Positions 1 through 8,382 of a stretch of DNA of 34,589 bases are shown here, in pieces. Position 1 is the first letter of the stretch. Each line of letters begins with the position of its first letter. The notes under the pieces were generated by a model. The model did not search any database. It had not been told where the DNA came from and worked only from the letters and a program-made list of their open reading frames with translations. Origin of the DNA: an uncultured Ruminococcus sp. (GTDB taxonomy: Bacteria > Bacillota > Clostridia > Monoglobales > Monoglobaceae); the NCBI GenBank assembly GCA_902760955.1, contig CACWIG010000013.1, positions 1 through 34,589 of the forward strand, in the 5' to 3' direction. The position numbers and the translations under genes are program-made.

Positions 1-630
1 CTGCGGCTCTGCACCGTGACCGCCTTTACCGATAACTTTTATAAAAAAGTCATCAGGCGATGCATAGAGTGAACCTTTTTTTATGCGTATCTTTCCACAG
101 TCAATATCAGGGTCCATATGTAATGCGATGCAAGCATCAACATTAGGGGCTGATAAAACACCTGCATCTATTAATGGCTTTGCTCCGCCTGATGTTTCCT
201 CTCCTGGCTGAAAAACAAGCTTTACTGTTCCCGAAAAATACTCCTTCATCTTATTTAAGACATCACAAACACACAACAATATGGCTGTATGTCCATCGTG
301 ACCGCAGGCGTGCATAATACCATTATTTACCGATTTATATTCGCTCTCTCTTGTTTCGCATACAGGCAAGGCATCAATGTCTGCACGTATCAAAAGAGTT
401 TTAGGTTCATCTGAATTTAAAGTACCTTTAATAACGGCAACAACATCTGTTCCCACTAATCCGCTAACATAATCCACCGACATTTCATCGAGATGTTTCT
501 TTATATATTCTGAGGTTTCGTATTCTTTAAAGGACAGTTCAGGATTTTTGTGAAAGTGACGTCTGTCGTTTACTAAACTAATTTTGTTTTCTAATACTAA
601 ACTTGAAATTTTTTCTTTAATATCTATCAT
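1..630 (-). CDS. M20-family amidohydrolase (hippurate/N-acyl-amino-acid hydrolase type), C-terminus cut by window edge
   Basis: Reading leftward from ATG at 630, 210 codons are open to base 1, so the C-terminal part lies outside the window. The start is set by AGGGTGA just upstream. Visible M20 hallmarks are an N-terminal RRHFHKNPELSF, RADIDALPV at about residues 82-90, the metal-site motif MHACGHDGH at about 106-114, and FQPGEE with the usual catalytic and metal glutamates. GKGGHGAEPQ at the cut end marks the start of the dimerisation domain. The family hydrolyses N-acyl or N-aroyl amino acids with two divalent metals in the cytosol; the substrate cannot be read from sequence. It starts 21 bases after the uvrC stop and is probably co-transcribed with it. 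Confident for family, low for substrate. Confidence 0.93.
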   Translation of the reverse strand, partial: MIDIKEKISSLVLENKISLVNDRRHFHKNPELSFKEYETSEYIKKHLDEMSVDYVSGLVGTDVVAVIKGTLNSDEPKTLLIRADIDALPVCETRESEYKSVNNGIMHACGHDGHTAILLCVCDVLNKMKEYFSGTVKLVFQPGEETSGGAKPLIDAGVLSAPNVDACIALHMDPDIDCGKIRIKKGSLYASPDDFFIKVIGKGGHGAEPQ

Positions 631-651
631 ATTTGTCACCCTTTAGTTTTA

Positions 652-2511
652 TTAACTATGAAAATATTTGTACACGTTTTCAGCAGACCTTTTATCAAGC
701 ACATCTGACAACTCTTCAACAGTGGCTGATTTTATTCTTTCGATACTTATGAATGTTTGAAGCAGCTTACGCCTTTTGCTTTCACCTATACCCGAAATAT
801 TTTCAAGCTCTGATGCTACCACGGACTTTTCCTTTTTATTTCTGAACGAGGTAATCGCAAAGCGGTGAACCTCTTCCTGTATATCAGCTAACAATCTGAA
901 CAGAGGGCTGTCAGCGTCTACAGGATATTCTTCATTCTCGTCTACTAAGGCTCTCGTTCTATGTTTATCATCTTTTACAAGTCCAAAAACAGGTATTTCT
1001 TCGCCGAGAGTTTCCATAAGCATCCTAATCGATTTGACGTGTCCTTTGCCGCCATCAAGCAAAATCAAGTCAGGCAAAGGCAAAAATTTTGCTTTGCTCT
1101 TATCCAACACACCATTGCCTATATTCTCTTCCTCTTGGTACGCTCTGTTTATTCGCCTTGCAATAACTTCACGTGTACTCTCGTAATCATCAGCACCTGC
1201 AACAGTTTTTATGTTGAACTTTCTGTAATCCTTTTTTGATGCTTTTGCGTCATTATACACAACACAAACTCCTACGCTGTTTTCTCCTGATATATTTGAT
1301 ATATCATATGATTCAATCCGATACGGTATGTGTGGCAGGTTTAAAACATCAACAAGCTCTGACAGTATCTTATTTTGTTCCATCTGCTCTCTGTTTCGTT
1401 TAAAATAATACTGCTTGAGCGATTCTTCGGCGTTTTTACATACCATTTTTATTAATTTGACCTTTTCACCTCGCTGAGGAACATTAATCAATATTCTGTA
1501 CCCCGTCTTTTCCGAAAGCCATTTGGAAATATCATCTATATCGTCAATTTGCTCTGATATCAGTATTTCTTTAGGAATATTAGTAGCATTATAGTAGTAT
1601 TGTTTAATAAAACCTGACAAAAGAGCATCATTGCCTAAATTCTTATTTTCAAAGATATAATATTCAGAGCCTTGAATTTTTCCGTTACGCATATAAAAAA
1701 TGCGTATACAACTGTCATCCTCGCCGTTATATATACCGATTATATCACGATTATCGTCCTTTGTAGAAATCATTTTTTGTTTATCGCCTAAGATTTTTAT
1801 ACTTTCTATCTTATCACGATATCTTGCGGCACGTTCAAACTCAAGTTTGTCTGATGCGGAATACATCTCATTTGTTAAATCATTTATAATGTCTTTATAT
1901 TTTCCATCCAAAACATCAGAAATTTTGTCAAAAGACTCTCTGTACTCAACAGCGGAAATTTTGTTGGAGCAAGGAGCCGAACATTGACCGATATGATAAT
2001 ATAAACACGGACGTCCCTTTCCGATTTCATTGGGGAGTTTTTTAGAGCAGCTTCTGACTTTAAATATCTTTTTAACGGTTTCAAGAACGCTTCTCACTGT
2101 TGCAGCACTCATATATGGCCCGAAATACTTTGCTCCGTCGTTTATCAATCGTCTTGTCATAAATATCCTTGGATATTCCTCGCCTGCAGTTATTTTTATA
2201 TAAGGATATTGCTTATCATCCTTTAAAAGAATGTTATACTGAGGCTTATATTTTTTTATAAGATTACATTCAAGAATAAGAGCTTCAACTTCTGTATCAG
2301 TCATTATATAGTCAAAATCAGCCACGTGAGATACCATAGCATCTGTTTTGGTGGTATGTGATTTTAAATTCATAAAATACTGACTTACACGATTTTTTAA
2401 AGCCTTGCTCTTACCGACATAGATAACCTCTCCGTTTATATCTCGCATAATATAAACACCTGGTGAAGTCGGTAGGTTTTTAAGTTTTTCTTTTATATCT
2501 GCAATACTCAT
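652..2511 (-). CDS. uvrC: UvrABC excinuclease subunit C
   Basis: UvrC makes both incisions flanking a bulky DNA lesion in nucleotide excision repair, acting with UvrA and UvrB in the cytosol. The product is about 619 aa, normal for the family. In order it shows the GIY-YIG nuclease (SPGVYIMRDINGEVIYVGKS near residues 17-36), a cysteine-containing linker, the UVR motif that contacts UvrB (KLEFERAARYRDKIESI), the RNase-H-like second nuclease (IESYDISNISGENSVG), and a C-terminal helix-hairpin-helix (ISGIGESKRRKLL). I chose ATG at 2511 because GAGGGTAAC precedes it. A longer frame to 2541 would run into a terminator hairpin. uvrA and uvrB are not in this window. Confidence 0.97.
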   Translation of the reverse strand: MSIADIKEKLKNLPTSPGVYIMRDINGEVIYVGKSKALKNRVSQYFMNLKSHTTKTDAMVSHVADFDYIMTDTEVEALILECNLIKKYKPQYNILLKDDKQYPYIKITAGEEYPRIFMTRRLINDGAKYFGPYMSAATVRSVLETVKKIFKVRSCSKKLPNEIGKGRPCLYYHIGQCSAPCSNKISAVEYRESFDKISDVLDGKYKDIINDLTNEMYSASDKLEFERAARYRDKIESIKILGDKQKMISTKDDNRDIIGIYNGEDDSCIRIFYMRNGKIQGSEYYIFENKNLGNDALLSGFIKQYYYNATNIPKEILISEQIDDIDDISKWLSEKTGYRILINVPQRGEKVKLIKMVCKNAEESLKQYYFKRNREQMEQNKILSELVDVLNLPHIPYRIESYDISNISGENSVGVCVVYNDAKASKKDYRKFNIKTVAGADDYESTREVIARRINRAYQEEENIGNGVLDKSKAKFLPLPDLILLDGGKGHVKSIRMLMETLGEEIPVFGLVKDDKHRTRALVDENEEYPVDADSPLFRLLADIQEEVHRFAITSFRNKKEKSVVASELENISGIGESKRRKLLQTFISIERIKSATVEELSDVLDKRSAENVYKYFHS

Positions 2512-2521
2512 TGTTACCCTC

Positions 2522-2561
2522 AAAAAAAGCACGTCGCTCACATTCAGATAAACGACGTGCT
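2522..2561 (-). terminator. Intrinsic terminator between ptsH and uvrC
   Basis: On the minus strand AGCACGTCG (2561-2553) and CGACGTGCT (2536-2528) form a perfect 9-bp stem with a 16-nt loop, followed by seven T. It sits right after the ptsH stop. Its T-run ends only about 10 bases before the uvrC start, abutting the uvrC ribosome site, so it may act as a partial terminator or attenuator for uvrC. Confidence 0.85.
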
Positions 2562-2585
2562 ATGTTTTTAAATTAAATAACGAAA

Positions 2586-2846
2586 TTAAGCAAAATTAGT
2601 TGAAATAAGCTCCGCCAATTCGGAAACAGCAGTTTCTTCATCAGCACCTTCTGCAATGATGGTAATAGCAAGTCCTTTTGTAATGCCCAAAGACAAAACA
2701 CCGAGAAGACTCTTTGCGTTAACCCTTCTGTTATCTTTTTCTACCCAAATACTTGATTTGTACTCATTCGCCTTTTGTATAAAAAAAGTTGCGGGTCTTG
2801 CGTGCAGACCAACTTGATTCTGAACCACTACTTCTTTCATATACAT
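2586..2846 (-). CDS. ptsH: HPr-family phosphocarrier protein
   Basis: HPr is the small cytosolic phosphocarrier of the sugar phosphotransferase system, passing phosphate from enzyme I to the EIIA domains. In Firmicutes it is also phosphorylated on Ser46 by HPr kinase to signal carbon status through CcpA. The product is 86 aa. GLHARPA carries the active His and NAKSLLGVLSLG carries the regulatory Ser. Starting at ATG 2846, which has GAGGAG about 10 bases upstream, puts these at exactly H15 and S46, the canonical numbering. The retained His argues against Crh, which lacks it. The alternative ATG at 2840 is two codons further in and worse spaced. ptsI is not adjacent, as is common in Clostridia. 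Confidence 0.95.
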   Translation of the reverse strand: MYMKEVVVQNQVGLHARPATFFIQKANEYKSSIWVEKDNRRVNAKSLLGVLSLGITKGLAITIIAEGADEETAVSELAELISTNFA

Positions 2847-2928
2847 AATATAATCGCTCCTCTTCCTGAACAAACAAACTAAAACCATCTAACATTTATC
2901 TGATTTTAATACGCATTATCATAGTATT

Positions 2929-2957
2929 ATAATACTAAAAAATAGCGAATAAGTCAA
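2929..2957 (-). promoter_or_regulatory. Sigma-A promoter for ptsH
   Basis: On the minus strand TTGACT (2957-2952), a 17-base spacer and TATTAT (2934-2929) lie about 83 bases upstream of the ptsH start. The -10 lies inside a perfect 16-bp palindrome (2922-2937, TAGTATTATAATACTA), a possible operator. Confidence 0.75.
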
Positions 2958-3076
2958 TAGTTTTTTCTATTATTAATAAAAAAATTTTAATATTTTGTTC
3001 ACATTATACAAAAATTGTTTATTTTAACAAATACAAATGTGCGACAAAATATAAATTTATTGAAATTAACCAATGA

Positions 3077-3673
3077 TTACTTTGAGAAGGGTGCAAGTTC
3101 AAGTCTGATAAAAAAGCCCTTATCGTGTTCGCAGACAGGACATTTGGCAGGAACTTCATTTCCTTCATAAATATGTCCACAGTTTAAACACATCCATTTG
3201 GTTTTTACATCAGATACAAACAGTTTATTATTCTGAATTTCCTCTGCCAACATTGAAAAACGCTCTCCGTGAGTTTTCTCTATTTCGGCAATCATTTTAA
3301 AAGCCGACGCCGCTCTGTTAAAGCCTTCGCGTTCTGCCGTTTGTCCAAATTCTTTATAAACAACATCATATTCCTCAAACTCATTGTGCTTTGCACTTTC
3401 CAATAACTTATATACATTGTCATAATTGTCAATGGGATAGGTTCCGTCAATCAGTATATTTTCACCTGATGACTCTTTAAGCAAATTATAAAATACCAAA
3501 GCGTGAGCCCGCTCCTGTTCGGCAGTAAAATTAAATACAGCCTCCACAACGTGCAATTTTTCTTTTTTGCAGTAGTTTGCCGCAAAAGTATACCTATTTC
3601 TTGCTTGACTTTCTCCTGCGAAAGCCTTTAATAAATTTTTCTTTGTTTCACTTTCTGAAAATGAAATTTGCAT
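3077..3673 (-). CDS. rbr: Rubrerythrin
   Basis: Rubrerythrin is a cytosolic diiron peroxidase that reduces hydrogen peroxide in anaerobes, taking electrons through a rubredoxin domain. The 198-aa product has an N-terminal four-helix ferritin-like domain with the Glu and ExxH iron ligands (AGESQARNRY, AEQERAH, and AEIEKTHGERF further on). A C-terminal rubredoxin-like domain has two Cys pairs (WMCLNCGHIY and CPVCEHDKG). ATG 3673 is chosen because GGAGG lies 7 bases upstream; a longer open frame to 3781 has no such support. It follows the Cys-rich gene at 3923 on the same strand, but a 250-base gap with a large inverted repeat separates them. I saw no convincing PerR box. Confidence 0.96.
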   Translation of the reverse strand: MQISFSESETKKNLLKAFAGESQARNRYTFAANYCKKEKLHVVEAVFNFTAEQERAHALVFYNLLKESSGENILIDGTYPIDNYDNVYKLLESAKHNEFEEYDVVYKEFGQTAEREGFNRAASAFKMIAEIEKTHGERFSMLAEEIQNNKLFVSDVKTKWMCLNCGHIYEGNEVPAKCPVCEHDKGFFIRLELAPFSK

Positions 3674-3741
3674 AATATATCCTCCATAAAATTTAAAGTA
3701 TAATAGTCGGATATAAAATGAAAAAATCGTATATACACTAC

Positions 3742-3826
3742 AAATCCGAAATAATTTTTTCGTTGCAGTTGGGCTTGGCAACTGTCTGGGCTATGGGCAA
3801 TTATTAATAAAAATTATTTCGGATTT
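3742..3826. repeat. 85-bp structured intergenic element with perfect 18-bp inverted repeat
   Basis: AAATCCGAAATAATTTTT at 3742-3759 is exactly inverted at 3809-3826. The 49-base interior is GC-richer than its surroundings and holds a nested hairpin (GTTGC 3762-3766 with GCAAC 3778-3782). No U-tract follows it in the minus direction, so it does not look like a standard terminator for the upstream Cys-rich gene. It could be a miniature repeat element or a structured RNA in the leader of rubrerythrin. Confidence 0.7.
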
Positions 3827-3922
3827 TGCGGAAAGTTTACTACAGTTTTGTGTTTCCACATTTTACACTCGACTATGTAAAGTATAAATATATTATGCGA
3901 AAAATCTAACAAATTATAACAA

Positions 3923-4168
3923 TTAATTATGGTGATGTTCTTCACAGTCACAGCAATGACAGTCGTGTTCTTCATTGTTTTCAGCGTGCTTCTTTGCACC
4001 TTGATAACTCAAATCTATTTTGTCTATCTTTAATTCTCTGTATTCCTCAGATGAATCTATGCATTTACCACAGTTGTCGCAAATCTTAAATGGATTTAAG
4101 TCACAATAATCACATTCGCCGCAATCATTGCAGAACTTTTTATCATCAAGTACACATTTCTTTTTCAT
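3923..4168 (-). CDS. Small Cys/His-rich putative metal-binding protein
   Basis: I do not recognise a named family. The 81-aa product has 12 cysteines and 6 histidines. Residues 13-36 hold an array of CxxC repeats (Cys 13, 16, 19, 22, 30, 33, 36). A central acidic/basic linker follows, and the last dozen residues are a Cys/His cluster (HDCHCCDCEEHHHN). This suggests binding of zinc, iron or soft metals, either as a small storage or chaperone protein or as a ferredoxin-like electron carrier. AGGAG lies about 12 bases before the ATG, and the gene begins 18 bases after the stop of the YnbB-type gene, so it is the likely last gene of the exporter/M42 operon. Its coding status is supported by spacing, ribosome site and biased composition. 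Confidence 0.75.
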   Translation of the reverse strand: MKKKCVLDDKKFCNDCGECDYCDLNPFKICDNCGKCIDSSEEYRELKIDKIDLSYQGAKKHAENNEEHDCHCCDCEEHHHN

Positions 4169-4186
4169 AAATATAAAAATCTCCTA

Positions 4187-5470
4187 TTATTGCATATTAG
4201 ATATTGCATCTACCGCTTTCAATATTCCTACTTTTGCCGCATCATATATAACACCGCCCTGCAGATATGCAACATACGGCTCAGAAATCGGTGCGTCAGC
4301 AGATAATTCAATAGATGCCCCCTGAACAAAGGCTCCTGCCGCCATTATAACAGGGTCCTCATATCCTGGCATATCCCAAGGCTCAGGCGTTACATAGCTA
4401 TCAATAGCCGAACCTGCTTGTATAGCCTGACAGAACTTTATAACCTTATCAGGATTTTTGAATTTTATCGCCTGAATAATATCCGACCTTACAGCATTCG
4501 GTTCAGGGCATACTTCATATCCTAATCCTTTAAATATTTCAGCACACAGCATAGCGGTCTTCATACTCTGTGCAACAATATGCGGTGACATAAAAAAGCC
4601 TTGATAAAGATTTCTGTTAAATCCAAGGCTTGCACCCACGTGTTTGCCAAGCCCAGGAGCTGTAAGCCTGTATGAAATTTTCCTTACATACTCCTCTTTG
4701 CCTGCTATGTATCCGCCGCTGAGTGCTATACTTCCACCTGGATTTTTTATAAGGGAACCAACTATAATGTCAGCTCCCACCTCTGTTGGTTCTTGCATCT
4801 CGGAAAACTCTCCGTAACAGTTGTCAACCATACATATGGTGTTTGGACTTACATCTTTTATTGTTTTTATAATAGTACCTATCTTTTCAACAGTAAGCGA
4901 ATCTCTCCAATCATAACCACGGGACCGTTGAATTAATGCAAGCTTAACTTTTTCACTTGCAAAGGTTGACATAATTTTATTATAGTCAATTTCACCGCCA
5001 TCAAGCAAATCTATTTGACCATATTCAACGCCAAAGTCTTTTAGAGAGCCGCAATCCTCCTCACCTCGTATTCCGATTACTTCCTCCATTGTATCATACG
5101 GAGCACCGACAACAGAATACATTTTGTCGCCAGGTCTTAAGATACCGTATAAACAGCTTGCTATCGCCTGTGTACCACTGACAATATTATGTCTGACAAT
5201 GGCATCCTCTGCTTTAAATACCTCGGCAAAAACCTTATCAAGAGTATCTCTACCCATATCATCATATCCATACCCAGATGTTTCGCCGAAATGAGCATAC
5301 GATATATTGTTGTTTTGAAAGGCTTTAAGAACCTTAAGCTGATTGAAAGCCGCAATATTATCTGCGCGTTTAAATGACTCTTTCAACTTGTTTTCTGCAT
5401 CCTTCATCAAATCAATAGTAGATTGACTTATACCATATTCTTTGATTAATATATCATCTTGTGTATACAT
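4187..5470 (-). CDS. YnbB-type PLP enzyme (methionine gamma-lyase-like / aluminium-resistance family)
   Basis: The 427-aa product belongs to the fold-type I PLP family annotated as methionine gamma-lyase-like or aluminium resistance protein (YnbB). Visible features are SGTQAI near residues 98-103 (cofactor phosphate binding), the Asp of MVDNCYGEF (D216) that normally holds the pyridine nitrogen, and K242 in GSLIKNPGG as the probable Schiff-base lysine. The family is presumed to act on sulphur amino acids, but its true substrate is poorly defined. The start lies 5 bases after the stop of the third M42-like gene and the Cys-rich gene follows after 18 bases, so the genes appear co-transcribed. 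Peptide cleavage plus sulphur amino-acid breakdown is a plausible shared theme. Confidence 0.92.
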   Translation of the reverse strand: MYTQDDILIKEYGISQSTIDLMKDAENKLKESFKRADNIAAFNQLKVLKAFQNNNISYAHFGETSGYGYDDMGRDTLDKVFAEVFKAEDAIVRHNIVSGTQAIASCLYGILRPGDKMYSVVGAPYDTMEEVIGIRGEEDCGSLKDFGVEYGQIDLLDGGEIDYNKIMSTFASEKVKLALIQRSRGYDWRDSLTVEKIGTIIKTIKDVSPNTICMVDNCYGEFSEMQEPTEVGADIIVGSLIKNPGGSIALSGGYIAGKEEYVRKISYRLTAPGLGKHVGASLGFNRNLYQGFFMSPHIVAQSMKTAMLCAEIFKGLGYEVCPEPNAVRSDIIQAIKFKNPDKVIKFCQAIQAGSAIDSYVTPEPWDMPGYEDPVIMAAGAFVQGASIELSADAPISEPYVAYLQGGVIYDAAKVGILKAVDAISNMQ

Positions 5471-5475
5471 TTCGT

Positions 5476-6354
5476 TTACCCCACTTCTTCTATTATATTT
5501 TTAAGTATCTCTATCGTACTGTTTACATCATCCATATCAGCAATTTCACATTTACTGCCCATATATTTAATCGGAATACAAAGGGCCCCGAGTTTTGCAT
5601 CCTTTGCAAGTATAACAAAATTATCAAGAATTGACCTGTTTGTTGAAAAATACGGCTGATTGGAAATATCAACAGATGCTTTGTTACAAATTTCCAAAAT
5701 ATCACGTGACATCACAGCATTACCATCTTTATATACTATACCACAACCCTTTGAAATTTTAAAGTCATTTTCGGCAATTCCGTATTTCAATGTGAATATA
5801 TAATCGAAATTTCCGTTGCTTATTAAAGATTTTATTGAACTATTGTTAAAATATAGTGTTAAGTATATTTCCTTGTCAGTTGTATTAATAAAATTTAATA
5901 TATAATCTACGATTTTTAAAGAAATATTTACTATTATATTTCTTCCGTAAAGTTTATTACCTTTACAATTAGATGATGATTTTAATTGAAAAATATCACC
6001 TGTTTTATAGTCTAATTTGTCAAAAATTTCTATAAATGCAGAGGTATTATCTTTTTTGACTACTCCAATCACACCATCTTTTGAAATTGCATACAAATCA
6101 ATAATACTTTCTTTGTCTATATCGTCTTTTAAGTTAAAATATACTTTATCATTTTCTAAATGAGTTACATAAAGTTCTTCGGTATTTATGGGTACTGCAA
6201 CTGCGATTTTTTTACCTTTTCCGCTTTTGTGTATAATTAAGTTCCCTGAATTATCGATATCTATTTTAAGATTTTCATTGTTAATTGTATCAGACAAATA
6301 TTCTTTTAAGATTTCAGGGGTAAGATAAGTCGGAATAATTTTATTATTTAACAA
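5476..6354 (-). CDS. Highly degenerate M42-family protein (probable pseudo-peptidase)
   Basis: The 292-aa product aligns by eye with M42 aminopeptidases at three places: DNSGNLIIHKSGKGKKIAVA near residues 34-53, VPINTEELYVTH replacing the AHMDEIG metal motif, and IPIKYMGSKCE replacing the RYMHS motif near the C-terminus. The metal His and Asp are therefore replaced (about P55 and N57), and the C-terminal His is Gly. It should not bind the two catalytic metals. It overlaps the upstream M42-like gene by 7 bases, implying coupled translation. The frame is intact, so it is maintained rather than broken. A structural or regulatory partner of the active M42 enzyme is an inference. It is AT-rich and diverged, so the family call is less certain than for its neighbours. 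Confidence 0.7.
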   Translation of the reverse strand: MLNNKIIPTYLTPEILKEYLSDTINNENLKIDIDNSGNLIIHKSGKGKKIAVAVPINTEELYVTHLENDKVYFNLKDDIDKESIIDLYAISKDGVIGVVKKDNTSAFIEIFDKLDYKTGDIFQLKSSSNCKGNKLYGRNIIVNISLKIVDYILNFINTTDKEIYLTLYFNNSSIKSLISNGNFDYIFTLKYGIAENDFKISKGCGIVYKDGNAVMSRDILEICNKASVDISNQPYFSTNRSILDNFVILAKDAKLGALCIPIKYMGSKCEIADMDDVNSTIEILKNIIEEVG

Positions 6355-7328
6355 GATTTTTTCGCCTCCTCCGCTATCCTATTTAATAGTCTTTCTGTGT
6401 TGTCTACATCATTTATACAAATATTATTTATAGGTGTTTGCTTTTGTGATATTGGTATACCTATTGTTATAAGCGGAATATCAGACTTAACACCTCTGAA
6501 TACTTCTGCAGCAGTAATGTCTGATACATATGCAGTTTGATGCCGGATATCATAACCGTTTATATCTTCGATTATGCTCTTGCTTATTGCAGTATCGTTG
6601 TTTGATAAAGCAATTATAGGTCCCTTATTAAGCGAGGTTTTATTTTCTTTGTTTGCTTCGACACAATCTAATACAACAGCCATATCAATCTTTTGCATAG
6701 TGTTTAAATATGTCTTAATTCCTCTTGCGGCAATCTCATTTTGAACTGCAAAAACATATATTACATTAACATCTTTAAACTTTTTATTTTTTATTGTATT
6801 TAATAAGACATTAACCGACACGGCTCTCCTCAAGGCTTTTCCCTTAATTTGAGATGTTCCGAGCGTATCATATTTCACATCAAATGTAAAATAATCTCCC
6901 TCGGTTACATATTTTTTAGCATCTTTCTTATCTATTGCACCAATATCAATGGATAAATCATCAATTTTGACTTTTCTCTCACGTTCTTCTTTACTTAACA
7001 AATGAATAGCTTTTAATGATATAATTCCGTTTATTTCTTTTGATTTCACTCTTTTTGATATTAATGATTTTACATCAATATCACCGATTGTATCAAATTT
7101 TAAATATCCGTTTTCTGTTATATCGGTAACGATTAACCCTTTTTCATCAATTCCGCAGCTTACTAATATTGTCGGACGGTTTGAGTCTTTATACTCAGAT
7201 GCAATAATATTGCCCATCTTATCGCAATAGTGATTAATATTCAGTTCTGTCAGGGTTGATTTTATTATTTGTGTCGTTTCTTCTTCATATCCTGAAACAC
7301 CAAAAGAGGTTGATAACTCAGCTATCAT
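6348..7328 (-). CDS. M42-family protein lacking most metal ligands (probable pseudo-peptidase)
   Basis: The 326-aa product has M42 architecture: FGVSGYEEE at the N-terminus, KMGNIIA, the body, and FAVQNEIAARGI matching the QEELGLRGA active-site region. Ligands are mostly lost. The first His is replaced in SCGIDEKG (about G59, D61 kept). The bridging Asp of GKALDDRAG becomes Arg in GKALRRAV. The first of the EE pair is Asn (N197, E198 kept). D221 is kept. The C-terminal His is replaced in the segment ISQKQTPINN. A two-metal aminopeptidase reaction is therefore unlikely. The gene overlaps its neighbours on both sides (ATGA-type overlap upstream). It may co-assemble with the intact M42 protein encoded just before it. 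Confidence 0.82.
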   Translation of the reverse strand: MIAELSTSFGVSGYEEETTQIIKSTLTELNINHYCDKMGNIIASEYKDSNRPTILVSCGIDEKGLIVTDITENGYLKFDTIGDIDVKSLISKRVKSKEINGIISLKAIHLLSKEERERKVKIDDLSIDIGAIDKKDAKKYVTEGDYFTFDVKYDTLGTSQIKGKALRRAVSVNVLLNTIKNKKFKDVNVIYVFAVQNEIAARGIKTYLNTMQKIDMAVVLDCVEANKENKTSLNKGPIIALSNNDTAISKSIIEDINGYDIRHQTAYVSDITAAEVFRGVKSDIPLITIGIPISQKQTPINNICINDVDNTERLLNRIAEEAKKSC

Positions 7329-8368
7329 ATATCAACACCTCCCTCGGCGGCTACTGCTAACAGGTTTGCTGTTGCATCTATATCATCTATTTTAAGAGTT
7401 TCAACATTTGTGTGCATATACCTTAGCGGAATAGATATAAGCATAGATGGTATGCCGTCAGATGATGTTTGCAACGCCCAGGCATTTGTACCGCTTGAAC
7501 CTGATGCAACCTCAATTCTATAAGGAATATTATTTTTTTCAGACGCATCAATCAGTTGTTTTGTATAGGCATAGTGTAGGTTTGGCCCTCTGCATATAAC
7601 CGCTCCGCACCCAAGAGGAAAAACACCTGTGTTATCTTTGGTATCATTGGTTTCGCCGTGTGTTACATCAACAACTATTGCGGCGTCTGCATCAATAGTT
7701 TTGCCTGCGAGATACGCACCATATAACCCAAGTTCCTCTTGAACGGAGAACAAAATAATTATATTATATTTTAATTTATTTCTGTCAATTTGATTTACCG
7801 CCTTTAAAATAGATACAATCCCTGCTCTGTTGTCAAATGCACCGCCTGACACAATATTGTTACACAATTTGGTGTATTCGGAATTAATTAAAATATAGTC
7901 GCCAACCTTTACAGATTTTTTTACTTCATCCTCTGTAAGCCCTGTTTCAATCTGCATACTTTCCATTTTATTGTTGTTTGAAGCATCATTACTGTCATCA
8001 GGGACAATTATTCCGTTTATATGCTTTTTTCCTAATACTGTCACTTCTGATAAAGGTAAAATTCTTTCATCAACACCGCCGATGTTGGTGAACTTCAATC
8101 TGCCGTCAGTACATATTTTTGTCACCATCAAGCCAATTCTGTCCATATGTGCCTCAAGTATTATTGTTTTGGCATTGTCATTTTTGCTATTAATATATCC
8201 TATTAAGTTGCCGTGAGTGTCTTTATCCACTGTATCGCAAACACTGTCCAAATAAGGCATGAGCTTATCTGCGATATTTTTTTCGTCAGAACTTATACCA
8301 TCAATGGCGGTCAGCTCTTTTAACAAATCACCTGTATTAAATTTTGAATTACTTTCTGATAATTTCAT
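7325..8368 (-). CDS. M42-family aminopeptidase, catalytically intact
   Basis: M42 (TET-type) aminopeptidases are cytosolic self-compartmentalising enzymes that trim peptides with two metal ions. Taking ATG 8368 as the start (AGGTG just upstream; GTG at 8377 is the alternative), the product is 347 aa. It keeps the full ligand and catalytic set: H74 and D76 in EAHMDRIG, D179 in GGAFDNRAG, the E211-E212 pair in SVQEELGLYGA, D234 in VVDVTH, and H319 in PLRYMHT. These positions match well-studied archaeal TET enzymes closely. The gene starts 14 bases after the stop of the second ABC subunit and overlaps the next, degenerate paralogue by 4 bases. Substrate preference cannot be inferred. Confidence 0.94.
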   Translation of the reverse strand: MKLSESNSKFNTGDLLKELTAIDGISSDEKNIADKLMPYLDSVCDTVDKDTHGNLIGYINSKNDNAKTIILEAHMDRIGLMVTKICTDGRLKFTNIGGVDERILPLSEVTVLGKKHINGIIVPDDSNDASNNNKMESMQIETGLTEDEVKKSVKVGDYILINSEYTKLCNNIVSGGAFDNRAGIVSILKAVNQIDRNKLKYNIIILFSVQEELGLYGAYLAGKTIDADAAIVVDVTHGETNDTKDNTGVFPLGCGAVICRGPNLHYAYTKQLIDASEKNNIPYRIEVASGSSGTNAWALQTSSDGIPSMLISIPLRYMHTNVETLKIDDIDATANLLAVAAEGGVDI

Positions 8369-8382
8369 AACATACACCTGTA

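Noticed and set aside
3686..3740. PerR or Fur box upstream of rubrerythrin
   Set aside because: AT-rich stretches are present, but none matches the palindromic consensus well enough to call.
3814..3999. 61-codon frame overlapping the Cys-rich gene
   Set aside because: It lies in another frame of the better supported 3923-4168 gene, lacks a ribosome site and runs into the inverted repeat.
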